DNA from: Whalleya microplaca
Lineage: Eukaryota; Ascomycota; Sordariomycetes; Xylariales; Xylariaceae
Reading direction: 5' to 3'
NCBI GenBank assembly: GCA_022497155.1
Contig: MU385782.1
Span: forward strand, 62,001 to 126,000
DNA: 64,000 nt
Shown: positions 36,666-48,656 of the stretch, one piece after another
Numbering within the stretch: the first letter of the stretch is position 1
Layout: every line of letters starts with the position of its first letter
The notes under the pieces: model-generated
What the model was told of the DNA's origin: nothing
Seen by the model: only the letters and a program-made list of their open reading frames with translations
Database searches by the model: none
Made by a program: the position numbers and the translations under genes

Positions 36666-38513
36666 TTAGATGGCTTTTGAAAAGGCGTCTTCGAACTTGT
36701 CGGCCTTGTCTGAACCTGTTCGCTTCTTCGGAGACGGACTTTTGCTTGACTTCTTGGATTTAGGTTTGGGCTCGTTTATTGGAGCATCGAAGTTGAAGAG
36801 GTCTTCTGAATCCATTTGCCTCTTTGGAGACGGACTTTTCGGAGACCGACTTCTGCTTGACTTCTTGGGTTTAGGTGGGGGCTCGTTTGTTAGAGCATCG
36901 AAGTTGAAGAAGTCTTCTGAACTTGTTAGCTTCGGAGACGGACTTCTATTTGACTTCTTGGATTTAGGTTGGGGCTCGTTTATTGCAGCCTCGAAGTTGA
37001 AGAGGTCTTCTGAAACTGTTCGCTTCTTCGGAGACGGACTTCTAATTGACTCCTGGGATTTAGGTGGGCGATCGTTTGTTACAGCCTCGAGGTTGAAGAG
37101 GTCTTCTGAAGCCCTTCGCCCCTTCTCAGACCGACTTTTCGGAGACCGACTTCTGCTTGACTTCTTGGAATTAGGTGAGGGCTCCTTTTTTATAGCTCTC
37201 AAGGGGGGAGAAGCTTGGTGTGGTTTGATATTCCATTGGTCTAGCATATCCTTCAATTTGGGAGCCCACACCGCTTCACCCTTTTCTAGATCTGAGTATT
37301 CCAAGCAGTTGGAACTACCCAAGACAAAGTCTCCTTGCTGAGATCTGCAAAGTTCTGACATGATGCCTGCGGATCCAACTTTAGCACCGAGGTCGTGGCA
37401 GAAACTTCTGACATAGAAGCCAGAGGTCACAGTCATCCGAATCCTTGCTGCTGGGGGTCCTTTACCTTCCCAAGCCGGGGGCGTGTCTTGGTCAGGAGTT
37501 GGAGGAACTAGATTTGACCCTTTGCCTGGCTTAGGAGACGCCGGTGGAAGGTCACCCAACGCTCCCGACATCAGCGGAACATTCTGAGCATTCTTCCTGC
37601 GCTTATTTACTCGATCGTACACGAGTGCATCGACATTCTCGTCGGCCTTCCGCTTGAAGTTCTCATGTTCCTTCAACGCTTTGGTCTCTTCCTCCTCCTC
37701 TTCGGGAGTAAGTTTCTTAGAGGTCATCTGATTTTTCTCGATCTTCCAAACCTGCTCAGCAAAGCTACGCTCAAATGAAGTAGCTTCTTCGGCCGGCCAG
37801 CGGTGTGAATGTTCACCAGGCTCGAACCACTCAACCAGTTCAAGGTTAGATACCTCGACCTCCCTAGTTGCGATCTCCCGGGGAATAGGCTTACCCTCTC
37901 GCGCATATTCATAGAGGGGCTTGCCCTCCATTTTCAAGGCTGAATAAAGAGGTGGAGTTTGCTGAAGCTTGCCTCGGAAAGATTTAAGCGCCTCCTCTAC
38001 CATGGGCCGAGTAATATGATCATAGCTGGTCTTCTTAAGAATCTTGCCGACCCTATCGTATGTATCGGTGCTTGCACCAAAAAGGACCACGGTTTCGTAC
38101 TTCTTGGTACAATCTAGAAAGGACTGAAGAGACTTTGTGCCTTTCCCAACACCAAGGATAAGCACACCAGTAGCAAGAGGGTCTAATGTTCCACCATGAC
38201 CAATCTTGACTCGAACATCCTTCTTGCCAAAGCCGCGTCGCTTCTTCTGATTATTAGACTCCTGCGCCCTGTTCGCCATGTGCTGATCAATCATGGGCTT
38301 GAATAATGCAGAGGGATTGAAGTGATGTTGGCAATCCCGAATGAGTTGGGCGGAACTCATGCCCATTGGCTTGTTAATGCCTGTGTGAGGGAGACCGAAT
38401 TAGCGCAAGAGTCATGGGATGGTGGGATGCAACAAGACATATGTGAACAAGACATATGTGAATGGGGGGTATGTACCAAAGACACCGTCCAAGACGGAGC
38501 TAGAGGCCGCCAT
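36666..38513 (-). CDS. pus4: tRNA pseudouridine-55 synthase PUS4 (TruB family)
   Basis: Converts uridine 55 in the T-loop of tRNAs (nuclear and mitochondrial in yeast) to pseudouridine. Exons: 38477-38513 and 36666-38380; the 96-nt intron has donor GTACAT and acceptor CACAG and holds a 15-bp tandem duplication (AACAAGACATATGTG). The product is 583 aa. The first exon encodes only 12 codons (MAASSSVLDGVF). The TruB motif GHGGTLDPLATGVL carries the catalytic Asp at about residue 79. QTPPLYSALKMEGKPLYEYAR and TSGFYVRSFCHDLG are further family segments. An acidic/basic insert lies in the middle. The last about 170 residues are not enzymatic: four repeats of a SED(L/F)FNF(D/E)A...NEP.PK.KKS...SPSPK unit, rich in SP and Lys, probably disordered and nuclear-localising. 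Compared with yeast PUS4 (about 400 aa), the tail explains the extra length. Confidence 0.93.
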
Positions 38514-39463
38514 CTTGAGGACTTGAGTAAATTTCATTCGCAACTATGAAGCTGTAGGCGGAATATACGGCCATTCAACAGGGTGGCCTCGAAATAATGC
38601 AATACTCAGTGCGGTGCCGACCGTCTTACAGCTGTGGAATAAATCACAGTTAGTCTACTGCGACGCGGCGTTGCTCGTCTTGGATAGCAGCGCATAGGGT
38701 GTCGCTGAGCTATACCTACATGTAGTAGTGAAGGACATTGAAAGCGGAAGATAAAATAAAAAATTCTACTGCGTAGTAGATTGGAAGCTGTCGCAGCGCA
38801 TGGATTTTCTTTCCAAGAATAGCACGACTGGCCTTATCGATTGACAATCTATGGACCCCAGACCGGGAGTGCCCCTCCAAAAAGTACATATGTACCTGTC
38901 GCGTACTGAGTACGGACAAACTCTAACATCATTGCAGTAGACTGTCAGGTAGGAACAAGGATGGCTCAGTACTTGCTACAAGCTGACCCAACCCAGGCAC
39001 GTTAATGGCCTGTTTTGCTATATACATGTACCTAGGTACCTAGGTAGTCCCACATGCAAATCAGATGAATCAGTCAAAAAATCCCCAGCTGCCCGCCCAG
39101 TGACTGCAGAATTTCGTCCGCTAGCCCTTTACACAGTAAATGGACAAAGCTAAGTACCAATTCGAATGCGCGTTCCGCTACTACTGACCGCGTCTTCATT
39201 ACACAAACCGGGTGCACCATTAAGGCTTCATCCACCCTTTTCTGCCTCTGCCTCTGCCTCTGCCTCTGCACTTGGGGGCAGCAATTATAGATATTACAAC
39301 ACAAGCAAGAGAGGCATTTCCGCCCGTTTGATCGCCTTACTTCGTTTCTTCATACTCGCATCAATTAGCACAGCGACAACTGACTGCTGGTGCCTCCCTC
39401 CTGACACGCGAATCCTGCCCTTCGTTTGCCCTCTGGCCCCCACCCCCGCCATCGTCCGCGATC
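38514..39463. promoter_or_regulatory. Divergent upstream region of PUS4 and the RFD protein gene
   Basis: 950 bp between start codons. Contains TACCTAGGTACCTAGGTAG near 39027-39046 and a CTCTGC hexanucleotide repeat (about five units) at 39241-39269, probably in the leader of the plus-strand gene. No coding frame of note. Confidence 0.5.
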
Positions 39464-41782
39464 ATGGCAGGCCGTCGTCGCAGGGCGGCCTCCACCTCCA
39501 CCGTCGCAACAGTCGACGAGGCCACGACCGTATACTACAAGGAGTCTACTGTGCTGAAGCCAGTCTCTAGCCGAATACACCCCGACGATTGGCCATGCTT
39601 TCTGCTCGCCGATGCAATTGTATACCACAGGGATGGGACATTGGCAAATCTACTACATGTTGATCTGGAGGGCCCCTTCATTGTTCGGGGAAGAGTCGAG
39701 ATAGAAAAAGACCAGGACAGATTTTGTGAGTTCACTAGTGTTTCGGTATTTTCGAGGGGAGATCGCGGGGATCACCGTCTAACCCTTCTGCAGTGGTCAA
39801 CCGTCAGGGTAAGACGCGGACACAATACATCCAGATCGAGAATACCGTGTCATTCTCAATTGGACTGAAGGATGAAGGCCTGCCCATGCCTGTGCTCTGG
39901 GCGAGTGGTGAGGCAGGCTGGTATGAGATTGTCCCTTCCGACAGATACAAAACCACATGCGACATCATGTTCCAGGGCATATCTCTTCACTATGCTGTTT
40001 TAGATCAGTACGAAGAAGCTCTGGACAAACTTCACAAGAAGAAGAAGAACAGGAGCAAAACAATACAGGATGTCAAGCTAGACTTGGACGATGTGCTCTT
40101 CAGAGTGAGTTTCCTCCTTAAGCTAGGTAACTGTACTCAGTCATGTCTAACTCGATCCACAGTATGCAGTAACCGTTGGTGATGCTATCACTTTACCGGA
40201 GGCCTACCAGCGATGTACAGATCAAGCTATCTTCATCCTTTCACACTTCCCCAAAGGCACACAGTTCCACGACTGGATCGCAGGCCGACTTCCTGTGAGT
40301 GTGCCATCCTTAAATCAATGTAAATATGGCTAACTCTGTATGCAGGAACTTGTCCAGAAACTCGCGAAGAAGAGTTCTAAAGACCAGAAGACCGCAAACT
40401 CAGAGCCTAGTCCATTGGTAGCAGCACTCCACCCACCCCTAGGAAAGTCCAGTTCGCTCGAAGCTGTTGACGCAAAGACAAGGGGCAAATCCTCGTCAAG
40501 TTCGATCCCAAGGTCCACGCGCAATGGCGGGAAGACCGATGCTGAAGTCATTGAGCTTTCAAGCGATGAAGAGCTAAACCGAGCCAAACCTATCAAGAAT
40601 AAACGGAGGTCTCCCCGAGAGTACAAATCCGAATCTGCCGATGTCGTGATGCACGATGCTTCGGACGAGATGCCTCATAGTTCCAGGGCTACGAGGCGAA
40701 ACGCACCTCGTGTTGAATCTACCACACTGCAACCCTCTCTACCAGAGTCGACACAAAGTAGGACGAGTTCGAATCCGGGGATCAATCCCCCTGTGGCCGC
40801 TCTGCTCGACATCTTGGGAGATATTCGGAAGGAAATACTGCAATCGGTGAGAGAAGGAAAACAGAAGAAACATCCTGACGACATCACTCCTAAGAGCTGG
40901 CACACCAAACTCTACCTCGAGTGTAGCATCAAAGAGTATAAAGGAGCAGGCGAAATCTGTCAATACTATGCCCGAGATCTCCTGCGACTACTTGATCCGG
41001 AATGGCACCAGAGTCAGTTTTATGAGTGGTTGAAGGAGAATCGCAACATCAAGCCGAAATTTGAAAAGATTACCGAGCAGGATGTCAAGACTATAGTCAG
41101 GCGACAGAAGAATCCTCAGTCAATTTCTCGAGGGGCAGCCGTGGAAAATAAGCAGCCATCAACAGACCGCGCAGGGAAGCAACCGCAGAGAGGCCGCCCC
41201 AGCGGCAAAGCAGCAGGGCTGCGTCCTTCCCTTGGCAGCAAAAAGCGTCTACGCCAAGAATTCGATTCAGAAGAGGATGAAGAGGACCTTGACGAGGATC
41301 AAGCTATGAAAAGAACAACCAAGAGATCACGGTATTTTACTGACGAAGAACATGACGAAGCGCATGACACAGCTTCGTCTCTTGACGGCGGAGAACAGGC
41401 CGAAAAGACAAACGGACCGCTTACCCGGGTGGTCATCCGCTCTGAAAAGGTGCCCTCTATGGTACCCAAAGGACCTAACAAAACATGGACCTGCGAAGAA
41501 CCTGACTGCGGTTACGTTGTTCGGGCCGCGGACCAGGAAGAGGGACAGAAACTTATCAGTGAGCACTATGAAGCGCACGAGAAGGATGCCCAGGACGAGG
41601 CCGAGCAAGCCGCATTAAGCCGTGTAAACCTTGCACTTAAGGAGTCTCAAGGGTTCATGCCTATCAAGTATGCTATCTTCCCCCCTTATTTCCTTAAAAT
41701 TTACCAGCGTGCAAACGGGGAGTACATCGTCGTGGAGCGGAAGATAGAGTCGTTACGATACAGAGCTTTCTCACCATCCTAA
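39464..41782 (+). CDS. Replication-foci-domain (DNMT1-RFD-like) protein with a C-terminal zinc finger
   Basis: A likely chromatin-associated nuclear protein. Exons: 39464-39725, 39794-40104, 40163-40294 and 40346-41782 (713 aa); all introns have GTGAGT donors. Residues about 30-190 match the fungal form of the DNMT1 replication-foci domain (SRIHPDDWPCFLLADAIVY, LLHVDLEGPFIVRGR, WYEIVPSDRYK), but no methyltransferase domain follows. Then come a Ser/Lys-rich linker, a helical conserved block (TPKSWHTKLYLECSIKEYKG), an acidic stretch and a CX4CX18HX3H finger at residues 618-646. The C-terminus is uncertain: a 40-nt candidate intron (41668-41707, GTATGC...ACCAG) would replace the last about 40 residues with a shorter end. 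Function in chromatin is inferred from the domain; I do not know a characterised ortholog. Confidence 0.82.
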
Positions 41783-44700
41783 CATTTTCCTTTTGACAAA
41801 CGCATCCACGATGCCTACAACTTGTATTTGGCATACTGCCATGCTATTATGTACTGGGTGCAGCGCGAAGAAGCATGACGTATCTCCTTTGATTCCCGTC
41901 TATACCCTCTTGCGTTCACCCCAAACGCAACCCCCACAAACTAAAACAATTTCATCTAACACAAACTCCGCAGTCATCTACTCGAGAAAATCCGCGGTCG
42001 AGGAGAAAAGGTGCAGAAACGTAACGAGGTCCGACTCAACGGCGAGGTGCTGCCACAGCCCATCAAACGCACTCTGCTAACCTAGATCGATCGACTGACA
42101 TGCCCGTCGCACACACGCTTAATCTAGGACTTTTTTCCCCCTAATCTATTTTCTCGCCGTTGACTTTCAGGTACAGGAGTGTGGCCTCTCTGATATGGTT
42201 GGGATGGAAACGGATGATACCCAAATCAGCATGGTTTTTTGTTTTCGGCGTATTTGGACGTATCGGGGCCAGTCACGCCTTGGTCAGTCAACACTGTCGG
42301 ATCGATACATGTAGCATAACGAGACTACGGGGGCCAACCGGTTAAGCCTCGTTGGAGGCTGATATTGACATCCTGGTGTTTAGGATGCGGTGGCCTTGTC
42401 TCGAGTGTTCTGAGTAGATACAAATGATAACGATATATTCTGACCTTTTCGTTGATGCTATGGAATGGGCATGTCTACCTTAACCTCTGCTATACCTGAT
42501 GTATGCCCTGTATCCTCCTGGATGTAAAATTATAGGCTGCTTGGGATGTTTAGGTACTAGCTACGTCTGACCGATCTATCTAGGCAAGTAAAATTAGGCA
42601 TCTCTTAACAGTACATGGAGCACTAAGCTCTCTGCTGAGTCTTGTTGCTATATAGGTGCTCTAAATCATCCTGATAATCCGTCACATGTAGTAAACAGAC
42701 CGCGTCCGGAGTTCAGCAGAATCGTGCATAGCAGCAGTTCAGGTCGACTTGGAAGGCACATGGGAAACCCCGCAATTTTGCTGATGAAAATAAGGTCAGT
42801 TCTTGATTGTATACAGAATGATTTGTCGTGCCACCGTATTTAGCTAACCTTTTCCATTTTTTCTTCCACACTTAGGCTTTTCACACACGCATCGCTTGGT
42901 AATATCAATGCCATGCTTAGCCACCTAAATATTCAGTCTCGATGTTTTCCCTCCGCACTCCGGCTTGCGATCTCTATTCTGCGCTTCTCAGATTCTGTCT
43001 GTTGCTCCCTCCCCCCCTTTCTCAAAGCTATGTACCTACACACATATCGCGACACGAGAAACGGATGGCCATTTTTATCTAGCCCCGGCTGAGGGCACGT
43101 TATTTATCTCATGACAGCCTTATATATCCATCTATATACATCCCCACAACTGCTCCGTCTCTTCTAACTCCTTACGTACCCAATGCCAGGCACCAATACA
43201 CAACCTCCCTCTCCCTCTCCCTCTCCCTCGCGATCATCCTCCCTAGGGGCTAGACCAAGAAGAAATAAAACTTTTTTTTTTCTTCACACCTCGCAACCCC
43301 CAGTCCTCCTCCTCCTCCACGTCCTCCTAACCGCACTCTCTCACGCGGGTTCTACCTTAGCGAGGGCAAGTCCCAGGAGCAAGTCCTGATGTCCCCGCGT
43401 TCCGGCCCGGCCCTCGGCGCTCCACAGCAACCACCCCCCACCACCCCCGTATCCCAGGACACCCGGTATCCCCGGCCACCATCCCCCAGCTGCCCAGTTC
43501 GAAGGCATATAATTGCCAATACTACGCCCTTCTCCCGCCCTACGGGGCAGTGTTCCAAGTAACCGATCAAATAGCCCATGGGCTCAAAGTAGCCGTTCCA
43601 AATTCCAAGGTCCGTAGTTCAAATGCTCCAAGTGCCCATGTTTAAAAAAGTTCCAAGTGAATGCGCTCAAATAAAAAGTTTCAATAAGCTCGAAGTGTAC
43701 GCTCAAATAAAAGTTTCAATAAGCTCGAACTAAATGCTCAAATTAATGTTTTGTAGTTTAAATTAAGTAATATTTTTTGGTGGGTTTTCTTTTTGCCTTA
43801 CTATGTATGTTAGATACTGCCGTCTTCTTTTGCGATGCACCATGTATAGTCCGACTGGTCGATTTCCGACTAGCCGTCGCAGGCATGTCGGGCGGCGCTG
43901 ACGGGGCTGGCTGGCTATACTGCATCCCGCGCGCGTGTTACAATCAACTATAATGGCCGGCGCTTCGGGCGGACGGTGCAAGGCAGAGAGCAAGCGCACG
44001 CTTGGCTATCAATGACGGCTGCTACAATGGCCTGCGGAAAGGGGGAGGCCCAGGGCTGCGAGCGAGCGCAGAGGGTCGTCTTCGTATAATATAGATTACG
44101 CTTTACATATGTAGGTTGGCGGCGCACGATTACATACATATGTTATTACAGGCAATACAATCCAGTGCACATAGGCAGACAAACAGACGCACACTACACT
44201 CCTTTTCTTTGCGTTCTATTTTCATCAAGTTGAGATTTCGTGGCTAACGTTACGTCTATTTATGCTAGTGTTGGGAAGTGGCCGAAAGATAGCCTCATAA
44301 GAGATACCTTCGAGACATCATATAGACAGCCTGGCCTAACCTAGCTAGCCAATATAAGACAGTAAACATGACGGGCCATCATGCTTGGGGGTGTCTGTTT
44401 CGGCCTCTGCCATCGAAACTGCTTGATACTGTACAGTCTTCCCCTGTACGCCTTGCTAACAATACAGTGCCGGCTCTTAGTAACAAGAAATATTTCAAGG
44501 GCTCCAGACCTGCAAACCTCATTTTCCGATCTCTGAACGCCTTGCGGAAACCCGAAGGACCTTGAACTGTATTGATAACCTTAAAAAGAAGTATGCAGAG
44601 TATTCCGTAAGGCAGTATTATCCTTTCCAATAGTCGTGTTAGGGGTATGAAGAGGCCCGGTGAGTGAGACAATTCATCTAGGAAGCATAGGCGGCCCTTG

Positions 44701-44833
44701 GTAGTTAGAAATGTTCGACCTATGGGTCAGAATGTTCCATTGAAACGTCCTCGACCTGTGCTTCCTAGTGAAGGCCGTTGCCAAGGGAATTGGATTGTTA
44801 GCCCTCGAAAGGATCCAAACTGAAGTGGATAAT
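41783..44833. other. Intergenic region
   Basis: About 3 kb with no supportable gene; it is the 3' flank of both neighbouring genes. Notable items are a CTCCCT microsatellite near 43206-43230, a 36-bp tandem repeat at about 43664-43732 (listed separately) and CT-rich tracts. Confidence 0.5.
43664..43732. repeat. Tandem repeat of about 36 bp, two copies plus degenerate units
   Basis: The unit CGCTCAAATAAAA(A)GTTTCAATAAGCTCGAA occurs twice in a row. Degraded versions (TCCAAGTG..., GCTCAAATTA) lie on both sides from about 43590 to 43750, suggesting an older, longer minisatellite. Confidence 0.7.
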
Positions 44834-47740
44834 TTATCGTCGGGCCTGGAGATACACGGCAGCCTTATCCCACGCAGCTCTATCGGCAGCAGGAATATCG
44901 TTCTTAAGCGTCTTGACACCAGAATGAAGTGCGTTGAAAAAGTCGCAGGCTATCTCCAAATCTTCGAAGAAGTGGGTTGCGTATGGTACAAAGTTGCCGG
45001 GAAACTCTGCCTTCTTTGCGGCCTTCTGCTCGGGTGTATCATCAATACGAATGTCATCTAAAAGGGTCTTGACGGCAATGCCAAGAGCAACATCTGTGTC
45101 GGTCAAAAAGGGTAGTCTATGAATGGTTAGTATATAAGATCCCACTCAACAGAAGGGTGAAGAAAGAAAAGAATTACCTCTGGCCAATTTCCAAATAGTC
45201 ATCCCTCTCTCGGTTAGTTTGCGCGAAAAGTAACATAGACGCAACTATCGCCTCAAGAAGGTCACGGCCAGCCTCGCGAATCGACGAACTTAATGATCGA
45301 AACCATAAGAAGTTCTTACTCAGTGGCCCAGTATAGCCATTTGCTTGGTGTCGCAACTTCAGCAGGATGGCGCAGCGGCTGATCAATAGCAAGCTCGCCT
45401 TGTCATCCTCGCTACCATTCATCGGAAAACCATTCAGCTCCAAATGCTGGTTGCGGGTATTGAGGAGATCAAATCTGATCAATTCGTAAGCCAGAAGAAC
45501 CGTCTCGAATAATGCAGGGACTTTGCTGTGCTTTTTGACGGTCGGTTCGAGAGCCTCGAGCGAAGTGGCTAGTGCCTCGCCCCAGGGTGTAAGATGATGG
45601 GAATCGTCTATATACCCGCGCAAGTGGAGGAAACGCCAGATGGTAATGGATGTTATTAAATCAGCCGAGGCAATACCCTTGACCTTCTCTTCAGTAATTG
45701 TGTTCTTTGCGAATTCGGAATCTTTCAATGCTGTCGTCTCGAAGAGTATAGAACCATGTGCGGCATTGGGAAAAGTCTTCTTGTCAATGGCGTTCTTAAG
45801 GTTCCAAGTGTGTACTCTCTGCAGAGCCTGGTTGTCTTGAGGGCGGTACTCAATTTTGTGAGAGTACTTGTCATCATACCACACTTTCACAGTGATTGGC
45901 TTGTATTGGATACCTCTGTGCAGTCGTGGCAGTAGAAGGCATAGAGCCTGCTCCCTCAGAGGCATGAGCTGGTTGGACACCAACTGCCTGTATTCTTCAG
46001 ACTTGACTCCATCCAAGGTTGGATGAATGACAATGCGGCCATGGGAAATCCAGCTGAGCATCCGCGCCCCAATCAGACCGGAATTCAAGTAATGGAAGAG
46101 CTCCGCTGGTAATTGATAACCCAGGTATTCCCAGTTATCTTGGGTTAGCGTCTCAAAGTTATGAACCTTGATCTCGCCGGTCTCGGCTATATAGATGAAA
46201 TGGTCAATGCACATCTTGGCTTTGCGATACTTCTGCAACCAGTTTGGGTCTCTACTCTTCCCCAAGATATCATTGAACGAATTGCAGGCATTTGCAACCG
46301 ACTTTTCCGAAGTCCGTAGCATATTCACCGCGTCCTGGATGGAAGGCGGTTGACGAACCGTAATTGTAGGTTCTTTTAGTGGAGGAAACGTGGGAAGGAA
46401 AGTTGTCCCCGCCATCAAGAGTGCATCGATAAATAGGGGCTCGGTCACCCCCAAGGCCTTGATGATGCCCTTCTTCGAGATTGCACTGAATGTACCAGCA
46501 TCCCAATCGACGTATCGAATCACATGATCCTTAATTGGATACAGCAGGAGTTCCTGAGAACCCATAATAGCAGCACATTGCTCAGATTCGATCATGTCAA
46601 AATAGGCGAGCTTGCGAATATCAGTCATGAAGTTGAAAAATGGTAGACACATAACTCACTTGTGCAGATGCATTGAACGGGGGTACGAGAAAGTGAAGGC
46701 CGCGACGCTTTAGAAGGCCCTGGAGTAAGGGGTACAAGTGATGGATGAGGTAAGCCCCTTCGGTACGTCAGCAATTGGTTTAGATCATTTAGCGAAAACG
46801 AATAGAAGTATACCTCTATAAGAACCAAAGGTGGTGACCGCCTCATTAGCGTGGCCTTGAAAATAAAGGGACCAGGCCTCATCAGTGCCCACTAGGGCTC
46901 GTTTTCCCCGCTGGACAGAAACGTCATCTTGTCCTGCCACCGACTGGCCGTTGAAGATGAAGAAGGGGATAGTATTGTTGGTTTTCCAGTTGTCCAAATC
47001 ACCTTCGATATGCGATTGAATGCCGGTTAAGCCGCCGAGCGCGGGGAGCAGTGGCTCATGGTAGGGAGGGTTGTCAAGGAAGAGTTGAAGGTAATAGGAA
47101 GCATCGATGGCAATAGCGCAATCCTCGAGCTGGGAGACCTCGGCGGTCCTAGAGCTCGTCAGCTACATGGTGTTGACATGGAAGATATGAGAACTTACTG
47201 GGCCTGCTCATTGATCCAGTGGTCCTCGAATGGATCTAGAAAGTGCAAATTTAGCTAGAGGTTCTAATAAAGGCGATGAAGTAATAAAGTATAAACAATG
47301 GACATCACTCTTGCTCTGCCGTAGTGATCTTCCCACTGCTCTAACCCATGCATGGCAATGGGCAGGTAGCCTGACTACTATCATGGGGCCAGTGGTATAG
47401 ATCAGACAGGACCATTGCAATAGTGTTTGTTGGCCGGCATCTCTGTTTAATGTTGGCGCTAAGGGTTTGCAGAAGACACCGAGCCCATCCAGGTGTCGCG
47501 AATAGGAAGGCTAGCTGTAGAGTCCATATATGAATGCCATAGCGATCGCTTGCGGAATTTTTCGAGGCGGTTCGGTCTGTTGAGAATGGCGATCGCAGGT
47601 TTGTTGCTGCGGCTCGTTGCTGCGATGGCAAGGTGACGATTGATCCATGATGAAGCCCAATCAGGGATATTTGAGGCAACAAAGCACCACAATGCGGCAA
47701 GGGACTTCATAGCAAAGCAAACTTAATACTTACTCGGCAT
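44834..47740 (-). CDS. mkt1: Post-transcriptional regulator MKT1
   Basis: A catalytically dead XPG/FEN-like nuclease fold protein that in yeast binds Pbp1 and controls translation and mRNA fate. Exons: 47734-47740, 47199-47235, 46814-47148, 46660-46757, 45178-46610 and 44834-45116 (730 aa; all phases agree). The N-terminal XPG-like part runs from EDCAIAIDASYYLQLFLDN through the I-region SEQCAAIMGSQELLLYPIKD. The C-terminal MKT1 domains follow, ending RLPFLTDTDVALGIAVKTLLDD...ACDFFNALHSGV. The first coding exon carries only ATGCCGA, followed by a 498-nt intron, long for this locus. The reading MPNPFEDHW across that junction fits the family but makes the start the least certain part. An inverted repeat 22-57 nt upstream of the ATG could form hairpins in the leader. 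Confidence 0.92.
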
Positions 47741-48656
47741 CTTGGGAGAACTCGTGCAGTCAACCGAAGCTGTGCAAGCTTCGGTCAAGCTTCGGTTTAG
47801 CGACGTAGAACAGAGAGGGTTTGAGAATCGCAGGCTGGGACGGAAGTGTGAGGGAGACGGAAGTGAGTGCGAAAAGAGCGACTAAGGCTGGTAGAAATAG
47901 AAAGAACAATCAGAGGAAGGTAAGATGGGGTGGAATGGGGCGCGGGAAGTGCGAGTGACACTTTTTGCTTGGGGGGCAGGTGCTGTAGAGGTCAGAAAGA
48001 TCGTGGGCTGCGTTGCGTGGTACATAAGGTTGAAGTTGAGCCTCGCGATTGTTAGGTCACCAATTGATGGAGGTGGGTGGTCAACTTCCATGGCTGGACC
48101 CTGGAAAGGCAGGGCTAGCAGATGCAAGTCAGGGCGCTCCGGGCACATCCAACACGCTAACCGTTAGTGACCTAATAACAAAGAGGTACCTAAATGTGGC
48201 GGTGCAGTCCAACAGCAGGTACTCTTATTACTCTTCCAATTCCAACAGTTTTCAAAGGACAAAGCTGGGGGCACTGCACGATTGGATGTAATGTATGAGA
48301 TTGTTAGCCCTGAGCACAAGTCTAGCTAATTGCGTATATAATTAGGACAATATAGGGTAGTCTGCATTTGAGTGGTCTCATGGGCCACTCTGCCACTGTG
48401 TGTAGCTCATGTGCGATAATCTAGGTACCTTAACCTTAACAAGCCGTCTGAACTCTACGGATGTACTGATAGCAGGTGTAAAATCATTGGTGGGAGCTGA
48501 GCTGTATGGATGGACCCATCAAGCTTGTCAAATATGTATCAGGCAATCTTGAAACTCATCGTCACTTATCGTCACTTATTCTCATTTCCAACCCCTTCAA
48601 GTTCTGTAGAGCTTGCACCTCAAATAGTATAAGAAGTAAGGTTAGGAACAGAAGCC
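47741..48656. promoter_or_regulatory. Divergent upstream region of MKT1 and the oxygenase gene
   Basis: About 900 bp between the mkt1 start (-) and the oxygenase start (+). Apart from the hairpin repeat next to mkt1, no element was recognised. No coding frame of note. Confidence 0.5.
47762..47797 (-). promoter_or_regulatory. Alternative hairpin-forming repeat upstream of MKT1
   Basis: On the mkt1 sense strand there are two copies of ACCGAAGCTT and one inverted copy AGCTTCGGTT. Copy 1 pairs with the inverted copy as a 10-bp perfect stem. Copy 2 pairs with it as a 9-bp stem with a 5-nt loop. The two structures exclude each other. The site is 22-57 nt upstream of the start codon. Confidence 0.5.
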
